A stretch of 58,810 nucleotides of DNA. Origin: Bacteroidales bacterium (GTDB lineage Bacteria; Bacteroidota; Bacteroidia; Bacteroidales; Tenuifilaceae). The translations under genes and the position numbers were made by a program. The stretch spans positions 1 through 58,810 of the forward strand of contig JAFGDZ010000071.1 of the NCBI GenBank assembly GCA_016931855.1, read 5' to 3'. Positions 17,993-26,806 of this stretch are shown one piece after another. Positions within the stretch are counted from its first letter, which is position 1; each line of letters opens with the position of its first letter. The notes beneath the pieces are model-generated. The model saw only the letters and a program-made list of their open reading frames with translations. It did no database searches and was not told where the DNA came from.

Positions 17993-19435
17993 ATGAGAAG
18001 AATACTATTTGCCATAAGTTCCTGCGCTTTACTGCTGGTGGTATCGTGTGATAGTTATCTGGATTTCGAGCCACAACAGTCTCAGGATTATGATAAAATT
18101 TTTATTGACGAAGAGGGCGTTCGAAGCGCCCTTGATGGAGCATACTCTTTTCTAGGGAGTAGGGATTTTTATGCAGGAACGAGCATCTTCTATTCCGATG
18201 TACTGGGTGAAAATGGTTCGCGACTTACTTGGACCGGAACTTTTATAGGCTATAAAAATATGTTTGCGAAAACATTAGATCCTAATGAGGGAACTATTTC
18301 TTCGAAGTGGATTACTGCGTATAGAACTATAAACCTTTGTAATAATATTCTTAGTAACCTTAATCTGGTTAGCGAGGGAAATAGGCCGAATATAGAAGGG
18401 GAAGCGAGGTTTTTAAGAGGAATTCTCTATTTTGAATTGGTGCGCTTTTACTCTCAGCCTTATGGTTATACTGCAGATAATTCTCACGCAGGGGTTCCAA
18501 TGCTTAGTTCTCCTGTAGTGAAATATGAGGATATTGTTTTTCCTGCTCGTGAAAGCGTGGACGATGTTTATGATCAGATTATTGCGGATCTAGTGGCTGC
18601 GAAAAATTTATTAGAGGAGGGTAGAGCTGGTTCTAATCGAGGCCTTGCAACATCTACTGTAGCAAGCGCGTTCCTTTCAAGAGTTTATCTTTCTATGAAA
18701 GATTGGGGTCAGGCTGCTGCTGAGGCAACAACTGTGATAAACCAGTTTGAAGGAGCTTCAGCATTAAATGTTACTCCACGCGCTGCTTACAATAATACAG
18801 GGTACACTACTGAAGATGTATTTATGGTTCGTCAGAATCTTACAAGCCACGCAGGGGCTTCTAATGATGGGGTTGGGACTTTTTTTGCAAGTCTTCCCGG
18901 TTTTGGTCGAGGCGATGTGCAAATAAGTGCAAACTTCCTTGCTAGTTTTGAAGCAACCGATTTGAGGGGGGTGCTACAGGATAACCCTCAGGCTAAGACC
19001 ATTGGTGATATTACTGCAATGTTTTATGTTGGTAATGGAACTAGGGCAGGTCGGATACGCTCTTCTAAGTGGGGGCGTTTTGATGCATTTATTAATGTAA
19101 TTCGAATTCCTGAAATGTATTTGAGCCGTGCTGAAGCAAATTTTATGAATGGAACAAGTATTGGTGATGAGCCTTATAATGATCTTAATGTAATTAGAGC
19201 AAGAGCCAAAGCGTCGCTTTTAGCCTCTGGTGCAGATGTTACGTTAGATGTTATCAAGTCTGATCGAATTAAAGAACTTTGTTTTGAGGGACATCTGTTG
19301 CACGACTTAAAAAGGTGGGGTGATGATATAAATGCAAGTCATGCCTGGAATAGCGATGCCCTTGTTCTTCCTATCCCACAAAGAGAACTTGACGTGGATA
19401 AATCTGGGCTTTTAAAACAAAATCAAGGCTATTAG
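17993..19435 (+). CDS. SusD/RagB outer-membrane lipoprotein
   Basis: A 480-residue substrate-binding lipoprotein with lipobox VVSC (near residue 19) followed by DSYLDFEPQQ, the usual opening of the RagB/SusD family. The helical TPR-like scaffold is seen in FLRGILYFELVRFY and SRVYLSMKDWGQAAAEA, and the conserved C-terminal region in CFEGHLLHDLKRWG. It would cap the SusC barrel encoded 30 bases upstream and hand substrate to it at the cell surface. The pair is closed by a terminator at 19502. Confidence 0.95.
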   Translation: MRRILFAISSCALLLVVSCDSYLDFEPQQSQDYDKIFIDEEGVRSALDGAYSFLGSRDFYAGTSIFYSDVLGENGSRLTWTGTFIGYKNMFAKTLDPNEGTISSKWITAYRTINLCNNILSNLNLVSEGNRPNIEGEARFLRGILYFELVRFYSQPYGYTADNSHAGVPMLSSPVVKYEDIVFPARESVDDVYDQIIADLVAAKNLLEEGRAGSNRGLATSTVASAFLSRVYLSMKDWGQAAAEATTVINQFEGASALNVTPRAAYNNTGYTTEDVFMVRQNLTSHAGASNDGVGTFFASLPGFGRGDVQISANFLASFEATDLRGVLQDNPQAKTIGDITAMFYVGNGTRAGRIRSSKWGRFDAFINVIRIPEMYLSRAEANFMNGTSIGDEPYNDLNVIRARAKASLLASGADVTLDVIKSDRIKELCFEGHLLHDLKRWGDDINASHAWNSDALVLPIPQRELDVDKSGLLKQNQGY

Positions 19436-20227
19436 AGTGAATTCGAGTTTTTATCTTCTAGTATGTAGTCATTATCTTTGGGGTAAGAACTTTAATATTT
19501 GGGGGTTGTCTGGATTTTCAGATAGCCCCTTTTTTTATGCAATACATGTCTTTTGTGTGAGGAAAAATGCTTGGTGCAGCAATTTATGCATGTTGCTCGT
19601 TTGCAGTAAATAGTCGTAAAACTATTGATTTATCTCGTTTTTGGTAGGGAGGGGATTAGAATATATACAGAACGGAGCTATTAATTACAATGAAATGGTT
19701 ACATCGGCAATGTCCCCTATGATAAGTTTATTTGGGACGGATTACACCAGAAAGTATTATTGTTGACGAGTATTTTGCAGTCATGTATAGCCAGAAATCT
19801 GAAAGGAATTCCTTCTCTTGTGTTAGAGTGGAACCTAAAGGCTCATAAGAGTGTTTTTCTCATTGGGATTAATGAATACAGGGTGTTTTAGCTCGAAAGG
19901 AATAAGAGCATGGAGGTACCACTTCTGGAATCATATTAGAGGTGGAGGGGAAGGATGAATAGAAGGGGAACCCTTGTTTTTCTTATTCCTTCTTGTACCA
20001 TCCAATCACTATGATTTAAGGGGGCGATAGTTCTCTATTTCTTGTTACAGGGAATTTCTATATTTCTTGTGGTAATCTATTGTTTACGCTTGAACTTCAC
20101 TATTTGTGATCTAGGTTAAATAATGTTAAAAAAACAAAGTAAATGGTTTGCATTTAATTACTCGTTAATTTAACTTGGTTAGGTTGAAAAAAACAATTAA
20201 CCCAATTGTAAACCTAAAATTTGTTCT
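19436..20227. other. Long gene-free stretch between two SusCD pairs
   Basis: After the terminator at 19502-19536 about 640 bases have no frame of 60 codons on either strand. The last 48 bases (20180-20227) are the repeated promoter and leader. I saw no RNA structure or recognisable gene remnant in the middle. It may hold long-range control sites or eroded DNA. Confidence 0.6.
19502..19536 (+). terminator. Terminator after first SusD
   Basis: GGGGTTGTCTG (19502-19512) pairs with 19519-19529 with two G-U pairs and loop GATTTT, followed by seven T. Confidence 0.8.
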
Positions 20228-20523
20228 ATGAAAAGACTATGCGTTTTTCTCGCAGGTCTTGCGCTTGTGGGTATTAGCTTTGCCCAAGCGCAGACGGTGC
20301 GGATTACCGGAACAGTTACCAGTTCCGAGGATGGGATGCCAATCCCAGGTTTATCCGTTATTGTAAAAGGAACTACTATTGGTACTTCTACTGATGCTGA
20401 TGGGAAGTACGTATTAAATGCTCCCACCGATGCCCAATCCCTTATGTTTAGCTTTGTAGGCTTAAAAACACAAGAGATAGCCATTGGTGGACGTCAGATT
20501 ATTGATGTAATAATGGAACCAGA
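20180..20523 (+). repeat. Direct repeat, copy 2 (SusC leader and N-terminus)
   Basis: Counterpart of 14850-15192. The leader CCCAATTGTAAACCTAAAAT is identical in both copies. The promoter box here reads TAGGTTGA instead of TAGCTTTG. Confidence 0.85.
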
Positions 20524-23485
20524 AATGCTTCAGGTTGAAGAGGTGGTGGTAACCGCTCTTGGTATAACTAGGGAAAAGAAAGCCCTTGGTTATGCGGTGC
20601 AAGATGTAAAGGGCGATGAACTGGCCAAAGTAAGAACATCAAACGTTGTAAGCTCTCTAACTGGACGTGTTGCTGGTGTACAGATATCAACAGCTTCAGG
20701 TCAAATGGGAGGAGGCGCAAAAATTAACGTTCGTGGAAACACCTCTCTTACCAAAAACAACCAACCTTTATTTGTAGTGGATGGTATTCCTTTGGATAAC
20801 TCAGACTTCTCCTATGGTGCAACTGGGGGCGGAGGATACGACTACGGTAACCTTGCTCAGGATATCAATCCCGATGACATTGAGTCTGTTTCCGTTCTAA
20901 AGGGGGCAAGTGCAACTGCGCTTTACGGTTCCCGTGCTGCAAACGGCGTTGTTATGATTACCACAAAAAAAGGAGTTCAGTCCAATTCTAAGCAAATGGG
21001 CGTTTCTGTTAACTCCAGTGTTACCTTTGAGCAAGCAAAGTACTATCCCCAGTATCAAAAAGAGTATGGTGGGGGGTATGGTAGCTTCCGTAGTTTTACA
21101 TCTGGAGGTAAAACTTATCTTTTCCCAAGGTATGATATAGATGAAAGCTGGGGGGCTAAATATGACCCCAATGTTATGGTTCTAAATTGGAATGCTTACG
21201 ATCCTTGGGATACAGAGAATTTCATGGTTGAAAAACCATGGGTATATCCTAAAAATGACTATACCTACTTCTTTAGAACAGGAGCAAACTACCAGAATAA
21301 TATCTCTATAACAGCTAGCGATAAGAATAGCGCTCTTCGTATCTCGTTCACGAATATGGATGTTACTGGTATTTACCCAAAAAGTACCATGACTAGAAAT
21401 ACCGTTAATGCCAGTGGTAGCACTAGGTTTAGTAAATACATAGATGGTTGGGTAAACGTAAACTATGTTCAGAACGAAGCTGTTGGTCGCCCAGAAACAG
21501 GTTACGGCGATAGAAACCCTGTTCAAAAGATGTGGCAATGGATTCATACTAGTATAGATTACAAGGAACTTGAGGCATACAAAAATCCTGATGGTACACA
21601 GCGTACTTGGAATAGAAGTTGGTATGATGACCCAACCCCTGCCTATACCGATAATCCATATTGGACTCGTTATGAAAACTATCAGAACGACCGTCGTGAC
21701 CGTGTTTATGGAAACTATGGATTAAACATTGATATCACTCCTTGGTTGAAGTTCACAGGTCGTATGGGTACCGATTTTTATCGGTTCATGTCGGAAGAAC
21801 GAATGGCTATTGGTTCTCAGGCGCAATCTGAGTATTATCAAAATGTTATAACAAATCTTGAGATGAACTCTGAGTTCTTCTTCTCTCTTCAGAAGCGCTT
21901 TGCTGAAGATCAGGTTGGTGTTGCTGCAATATTAGGAGGGAACCGTTTAGATCGTAAGTATTGGAGAAACGGAGGTTATACTGTTGGCGGGTTAATACAA
22001 CCAAACCTGTACAACCTATCTAACTCGTTGAATAAAGCTACTGTTTTTGATACACAAACAGGGAAGCGAATAAATAGTTTGTACGCAAACGTTAGCCTAG
22101 ACTATAATAGGTTTGTTTTCTTAGAGCTAACTGCTCGTAACGATTGGGCCTCTACTCTGCCTGCCAATAATAGGTCGTACTTTTACCCATCGGCTACTGT
22201 TAGTGTTATTCTTACGGAGTTAGACGCTTTAAAGAACCAAGATATTGTGTCTTTTGCTAAGCTTAGAGGGGGTATAGCACAGGTTGGTAACGATACTGGT
22301 CCGTTTGAACTGCTGAACTACGTTACAATTAATCCTACATTTATGGATGCAGAACTGGAGCAAAATCCTCGCATGTCCTTCTCTAGTACGCTTAATGCTG
22401 CTGAATTGAAACCAGAGCTAACCACATCGTGGGAAATAGGTACTGAGATGAAGTTCTTGCAGAACAAAATAGGGTTAGATCTTTCGTACTTCTACAAGGA
22501 AACTAAGGACCAAATTGTTCCAGTAAGAGTGTCTGGTGCTACTGGGTATTCTCAAAAGATTATTAACGCAGGTAAAATGGTTAATAAAGGGTTAGAGCTA
22601 GCTCTTTATGCAACGCCTGTTGCCACTAAAGATTTTACTTGGGACGTTCTGCTAAACATCGCTACCCTTAAGAATGAGGTGGTTGAGATTGCTGAGGGCT
22701 TAGATTACTTAACTCTTGGTAATGGCCCATTTAAGGTGCAAAGTGGAGCCTTTGTTGGTCACTCCTATCCAATTATTTATGGTACAGACTATGTTAAGGA
22801 TGATGCGGGGAATATTATCGTAAGCCCCGATGGTTACTATATTCCTTCTGAAATTAAGCCATTAGCTGATGTAACTCCCGACTTTACAGCAGGTTTAACA
22901 AATACTTTTACCTATAAAGGGTTTGACCTAAGTATCCTTATCGACATGCAACGTGGCGGCAACATGTACTACTTGTCGTATATGTGGGGTATGTACTCAG
23001 GTATTTTCGAAGAGTCTGCTAAGCTAAATGAGAATGGAGTTAATATTCGTGAGGACGTTGGCGATGGCGGTGGCGTTCTTATTAATGGGGTTTATGGTAC
23101 CTACAATCCGGTAACAGGAAAAATAACTTACCTAGATGCTGCTGGAAATGAAAGTGCTACCCCTGTTAATAACACCTCAAGAATTGATGGTCAAGCATGG
23201 GCCGAATCTCACTACGATGGACCAGACAGGCAAAGTATTTTTAGTACCGATTTTATAAAGCTCCGTGAGGTGCGCCTAGGTTACACCGTTCCCGCTAGAT
23301 ATACTGGCCCAATTAAAGGGTTAAAAGTGTCGGCATTTGCCAGAAATTTAGCAATTTTTGGTGCTGCTACTGATCATTTTGATCCAGAGTACCTTCAAAT
23401 GGCTGGTAGCAATGCTCAGGGTATTGAGGGGGGGTACCTTCCTAGTACCGTGACTTTTGGCTTTGGACTAAACTTTAACTTTTAA
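20228..23485 (+). CDS. SusC/RagA-type TonB-dependent outer-membrane transporter
   Basis: A 1085-residue SusC homolog. Its first 98 residues (signal peptide ending FAQA and carboxypeptidase-like domain) are nearly the same as those of the SusC at 14897, but from the TonB box (EEVVVTALGI) onward the plug and barrel differ strongly. The plug includes VRGNTSLTKNNQPLFVVDG and GSRAANGVVMITTKKG. The barrel ends in GLNFNF with the typical terminal aromatic. The start ATG at 20228 is fixed by the shared leader. SusD follows after 11 bases. It probably serves a different substrate from the first pair. Confidence 0.95.
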   Translation: MKRLCVFLAGLALVGISFAQAQTVRITGTVTSSEDGMPIPGLSVIVKGTTIGTSTDADGKYVLNAPTDAQSLMFSFVGLKTQEIAIGGRQIIDVIMEPEMLQVEEVVVTALGITREKKALGYAVQDVKGDELAKVRTSNVVSSLTGRVAGVQISTASGQMGGGAKINVRGNTSLTKNNQPLFVVDGIPLDNSDFSYGATGGGGYDYGNLAQDINPDDIESVSVLKGASATALYGSRAANGVVMITTKKGVQSNSKQMGVSVNSSVTFEQAKYYPQYQKEYGGGYGSFRSFTSGGKTYLFPRYDIDESWGAKYDPNVMVLNWNAYDPWDTENFMVEKPWVYPKNDYTYFFRTGANYQNNISITASDKNSALRISFTNMDVTGIYPKSTMTRNTVNASGSTRFSKYIDGWVNVNYVQNEAVGRPETGYGDRNPVQKMWQWIHTSIDYKELEAYKNPDGTQRTWNRSWYDDPTPAYTDNPYWTRYENYQNDRRDRVYGNYGLNIDITPWLKFTGRMGTDFYRFMSEERMAIGSQAQSEYYQNVITNLEMNSEFFFSLQKRFAEDQVGVAAILGGNRLDRKYWRNGGYTVGGLIQPNLYNLSNSLNKATVFDTQTGKRINSLYANVSLDYNRFVFLELTARNDWASTLPANNRSYFYPSATVSVILTELDALKNQDIVSFAKLRGGIAQVGNDTGPFELLNYVTINPTFMDAELEQNPRMSFSSTLNAAELKPELTTSWEIGTEMKFLQNKIGLDLSYFYKETKDQIVPVRVSGATGYSQKIINAGKMVNKGLELALYATPVATKDFTWDVLLNIATLKNEVVEIAEGLDYLTLGNGPFKVQSGAFVGHSYPIIYGTDYVKDDAGNIIVSPDGYYIPSEIKPLADVTPDFTAGLTNTFTYKGFDLSILIDMQRGGNMYYLSYMWGMYSGIFEESAKLNENGVNIREDVGDGGGVLINGVYGTYNPVTGKITYLDAAGNESATPVNNTSRIDGQAWAESHYDGPDRQSIFSTDFIKLREVRLGYTVPARYTGPIKGLKVSAFARNLAIFGAATDHFDPEYLQMAGSNAQGIEGGYLPSTVTFGFGLNFNF

Positions 23486-23496
23486 TCTTAATTCCC

Positions 23497-25071
23497 ATGA
23501 AAGCATTAAAAAAATATAGTCTTATTGTCACAGCCCTAGGCTTGTTAATGCTGATCGGTTGTGAAAAGGATTTCGATAAGATAAATACGAATCCTAACGA
23601 ATCTACCGAAGCGGCAACTCCTGCCTTGCTTAGCCAAGCTATAAGAGATTTTGCCTTTGGCGATTTTGATGTATGGTATGCTGGTCGCCAATCCAGTGTT
23701 GCCTCCCAGCATTTTTCTCAACGTAACTATACCTCTGAGGATAGATATTCTTTCCGTGTAAATGTTACTGACGGGTTCTTTCGCAACAATTATATTTGGA
23801 TGAACAACCTGCAGCAAATTATAGAGCTGAATACAAATCCCGAAACAAAAGAGAAATACCAAACCTTGTATGGCGACAACAAGATGCAGATTGCCGTTGC
23901 GGAGATTATGAAGTGTTGGGCGTTTCATCTATTAACCGATTACTTTGGGGATATCCCTTATTCTCAAGCATTCAAACTTGATGACTACCCCCAACCCGCT
24001 TATGATACTCAAAAGCAAGTTTACGATGGGTTAATTGCTACGCTTAAGCAAGCTGTTACTGATCTGGAGAATTCTACCACACCAGGATTTTCTTCTGGAG
24101 ACCTACTCTTTAATGGAGATCTTGATAAATGGATTAAGTTTGCAAACTCTCTTCGTTTACGGTTAGCGTTGCGTGCATCTAATGCCGATGCAACATATCT
24201 AACTGAGGCTCTTGATGCAGCTTCCGATCCAATATTTGCAAGCAATGCCGATAATGCCATGTGCGCCTTTAGTACCTCAGGTACCCCAAACGAAGCTCCA
24301 TTTTATAACGGGTTTTACGTTGAGGGGCGTAACGACTTTACTCTTACTGCCCAGCTCATTGAGCTGCTAAAGGGCAATAATTATTTGTCCTATGCTAATC
24401 CGTTTAACGGGTTAACGGATCCTCGTTATGTTGTTTATACAACCGATGCAGCGGGAACAAGAGTTGGGATGCCATATGGTATGAGTGATTTTGATACGCA
24501 AACCTATTGGAGTGATAATGAGGATAGTAGAATGAGTTTGTATCACCTTAATCCTGTTTACCTAAACGCCAATTTCCCAAGCACATTCCTTGATTATCCT
24601 ACAGTTTGCTTTATGGTTTCTGAAGTTAACGGTTGGGATGCAACGTGGTTTGAACGAGGCATAAGAGCTTCTTTTGAGAAGTGGGGAGTTACTGACGATG
24701 CCTATATTACCTCAGTGATGACCAAATTTAACGACGCTGCTACTACAGCCGAGCTCAAAAAGGAAATGGTTATTACTCAAAAGTATATCCATTTACTAAC
24801 ACAACCTCACGAGGCGTGGGCAGAGTATCGTCGTACTGGGTACCCCAAATCCCTTGTTAAGCCTGGCCAGGTAACAGCTGTAATTGATGGCACAAATGTC
24901 GTTTTCAATCCTGTTTCTGGTAGCGAATCTGGAGCTGATATTGTTGCTCGCTTTAAGTACCCCAGTTCAGAATACACGTTGAATAAGGCTAACGTAGAAG
25001 CGGCTGTAACAAGAATGGGTGAAGATTCTCACCGTCAGAGAGTATGGTGGGCCGGAGGCGGACTACAGTAA
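23497..25071 (+). CDS. SusD-like nutrient-binding lipoprotein (SusD-like_2 type)
   Basis: A 524-residue lipoprotein with lipobox LIGC and the opening EKDFDKINTNPNEST, characteristic of the second SusD family (PF12771) rather than the classical RagB family seen at 17993. Other family phrases are LLTDYFGDIPYSQAF and the C-terminal QPHEAWAEYRRTGYP. It lies 11 bases after its SusC partner, and a terminator follows at 25100. Members of this subfamily are often found without glycan enzymes and may bind peptides or other nutrients; the substrate is not visible here. Confidence 0.93.
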   Translation: MKALKKYSLIVTALGLLMLIGCEKDFDKINTNPNESTEAATPALLSQAIRDFAFGDFDVWYAGRQSSVASQHFSQRNYTSEDRYSFRVNVTDGFFRNNYIWMNNLQQIIELNTNPETKEKYQTLYGDNKMQIAVAEIMKCWAFHLLTDYFGDIPYSQAFKLDDYPQPAYDTQKQVYDGLIATLKQAVTDLENSTTPGFSSGDLLFNGDLDKWIKFANSLRLRLALRASNADATYLTEALDAASDPIFASNADNAMCAFSTSGTPNEAPFYNGFYVEGRNDFTLTAQLIELLKGNNYLSYANPFNGLTDPRYVVYTTDAAGTRVGMPYGMSDFDTQTYWSDNEDSRMSLYHLNPVYLNANFPSTFLDYPTVCFMVSEVNGWDATWFERGIRASFEKWGVTDDAYITSVMTKFNDAATTAELKKEMVITQKYIHLLTQPHEAWAEYRRTGYPKSLVKPGQVTAVIDGTNVVFNPVSGSESGADIVARFKYPSSEYTLNKANVEAAVTRMGEDSHRQRVWWAGGGLQ

Positions 25072-25099
25072 TTATAACCGTTAAACAGTATAGAGGAAA

Positions 25100-25125
25100 G
25101 GGTGCCAGCAGGCACCCTTTTTTTC
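25100..25125 (+). terminator. Terminator after second SusD
   Basis: GGGTGCC (25100-25106) pairs with GGCACCC (25111-25117) around AGCA, extended by A-T pairs and followed by eight T. It isolates cysC from the SusCD unit. Confidence 0.9.
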
Positions 25126-25140
25126 TCCCCCCTTTTTGCT

Positions 25141-25147
25141 TACTTTG
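25141..25147 (+). promoter_or_regulatory. Candidate -7 box of cysC
   Basis: TACTTTG followed by C resembles the TAnnTTTG box with one spacer base missing. The same short form occurs before ftsK (35139-35145) and the GNAT gene (53431-53437). It would start transcripts near 25152, very close to the coding start. Confidence 0.4.
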
Positions 25148-25156
25148 CACAAAAAA

Positions 25157-25699
25157 GTGGTTTTGGATAACGGCATTTTTTGGATAACAGGTTTGCCTTC
25201 CTCGGGAAAAACAACCCTAGGCTTTGCTCTGCACCAGTACTTAGCCAAAAAGGGAATTCAATCCGTAGTTGTTGACGGCGATAGGTTGCGTGCAGGCCTA
25301 TGCAAGGATCTTGGATTTTCTCCTGACGATAGGCTTGAGAACATTCGTCGTGCGGCTGAACTAGCAAAACTCCTAGCAGAGTCTGGTTTATGGGTAATTT
25401 GCTGTTTAGTATCGCCAATGGAAAGCATGCGCCGTGCCGCAAGAAGTATTGTTAGCCCATATAATTTCTATGAGGTTTACCTAGACTGCCCTGTTGATAT
25501 ATGCGCTAAACGCGATGTTAAAGGCCTATACCAGCAGGCTAGGAGCGGTAAGGTTAATAACCTTACTGGTATCGACGCACCCTATGAGTCGCCAGCTCAC
25601 CCCAATTTTACAATCTATACAGGCAAACAAAGCCTTGAACACTCGGTTAAAGCGTTTTGCCAATGGGCCGATACTGTACTTGGTGAGGCTAAGGTTTAG
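25157..25699 (+). CDS. cysC: Adenylylsulfate kinase
   Basis: APS kinase, which phosphorylates adenosine 5'-phosphosulfate to PAPS with ATP. It shows the P-loop GLPSSGKTT, the DGDRLRAGLCKDLGFS region, and the family lid motif KGLYQQARSGKVNNLTG followed by GIDAPYESP. No ATG is available: TTG at 25136, GTG at 25157 and TTG at 25163 are all in frame. I prefer GTG 25157 (180 residues) because the promoter-like box at 25141 lies downstream of the first TTG, which would put that codon outside the transcript. It is followed by cysD and cysN. No PAPS reductase is in the window. Confidence 0.85.
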   Translation: MVLDNGIFWITGLPSSGKTTLGFALHQYLAKKGIQSVVVDGDRLRAGLCKDLGFSPDDRLENIRRAAELAKLLAESGLWVICCLVSPMESMRRAARSIVSPYNFYEVYLDCPVDICAKRDVKGLYQQARSGKVNNLTGIDAPYESPAHPNFTIYTGKQSLEHSVKAFCQWADTVLGEAKV

Positions 25700-25856
25700 C
25701 TTGTTCTTAGGCTATTTTATTAAGCATCTTTACCTCCCCCCCCTCGTGCCCAATAACAGCAAACTTTTAAACTAAAAATGCTAACTTGCGGCTTGTTTAA
25801 GCAAAAGGATCGCATTTTAGAACCTGATTAATATCAAATTATAAATATCGTTGCAA

Positions 25857-26762
25857 ATGAAACGATTTTCTATTAACCATTTACGAGAGCTAGAGTCTGA
25901 GTCCATGTTCGTGATCCGCGAAGTTGCGGCTCAGTTTGAAAATCCCGTAATGCTTTTTAGCGGAGGGAAGGATTCAATAGTCATGTTTCATTTAGCTCGA
26001 AAGGCGTTTGCTCCAGCACGAGTACCATTCCCGTTAATGCATATCGATACTGGGCATAATTTTCAGGAAACCATTGATTTCCGCGATTCACTTGTAGAGG
26101 AGTCGGGTGTTCAACTTGTTGTTCGATACGTGCAGGACTCTATTGATAAGGGTCGTGCCGTTGAGGAAACGGGTTACAACGCCAGTCGTAACAAGTTACA
26201 AACGGTTACCCTCTTGGATGGGATTGAGGAGCTAAAGTTCGATTGCGCAATGGGAGGTGGCCGCCGCGATGAGGAGAAGGCCCGAGCAAAGGAGCGTTTT
26301 TTCTCGCATCGCGATGAGTTTGGGCAGTGGGATCCCAAAAATCAGCGTCCTGAGCTATGGAACCTTTTCAATGGGAAAAAGAACATAGGCGAGCATTTTC
26401 GCGTTTTTCCAATAAGCAACTGGACCGAGATGGATGTGTGGCAGTATATTCTTATGGAGAACATTGCCATTCCAAACCTATACTTCTCGCATGAGCGCGA
26501 GGTTTTTGTGCGCGATGGAGTCCTGTACGCCAAAACATCCTTTATGCAGCTTAAGGATACCGAAAAGCCCGAGAAGCGAATTGTTCGTTTCCGCACCATT
26601 GGCGACGCAACCTGTACCGGTGCCGTTGAGTCCTACGCATCATCTATAGAGGAGATTATTCGTGAGGTTGCGGCAACTCGTGTTACAGAGCGTGGTAGCC
26701 GTGCCGACGATAAGCGCAGCGAAGCTGCCATGGAGGATCGGAAAATTGAGGGCTACTTCTAG
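25857..26762 (+). CDS. cysD: Sulfate adenylyltransferase subunit 2
   Basis: The 301-residue small subunit of ATP sulfurylase, of the PP-loop N-type ATP pyrophosphatase family, which adenylates sulfate to APS in complex with CysN. The PP-loop SGGKDS is at 35-40. Other family signatures are HIDTGHNFQETIDFRD, a basic GGGRRDEEKARAKERFFS stretch, and PISNWTEMDVWQYI. I start at ATG 25857; the in-frame TTG at 25851 would add two residues. cysN begins 44 bases downstream. Confidence 0.97.
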   Translation: MKRFSINHLRELESESMFVIREVAAQFENPVMLFSGGKDSIVMFHLARKAFAPARVPFPLMHIDTGHNFQETIDFRDSLVEESGVQLVVRYVQDSIDKGRAVEETGYNASRNKLQTVTLLDGIEELKFDCAMGGGRRDEEKARAKERFFSHRDEFGQWDPKNQRPELWNLFNGKKNIGEHFRVFPISNWTEMDVWQYILMENIAIPNLYFSHEREVFVRDGVLYAKTSFMQLKDTEKPEKRIVRFRTIGDATCTGAVESYASSIEEIIREVAATRVTERGSRADDKRSEAAMEDRKIEGYF

Positions 26763-26806
26763 GTCGTTTGCCCACATTTATTACTCATTACTGTTAGTGA
26801 AAGATT

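Noticed and set aside
19567-19650. 27-codon frame in the inter-SusCD gap
   Set aside because: Too short, no family resemblance and no promoter; expected by chance.
19910-19960. Possible gene remnant in the inter-SusCD gap
   Set aside because: A short frame reads like a protein C-terminus (ending LEVEGKDE), but an in-frame stop lies just upstream and no homologous domain is recognisable.
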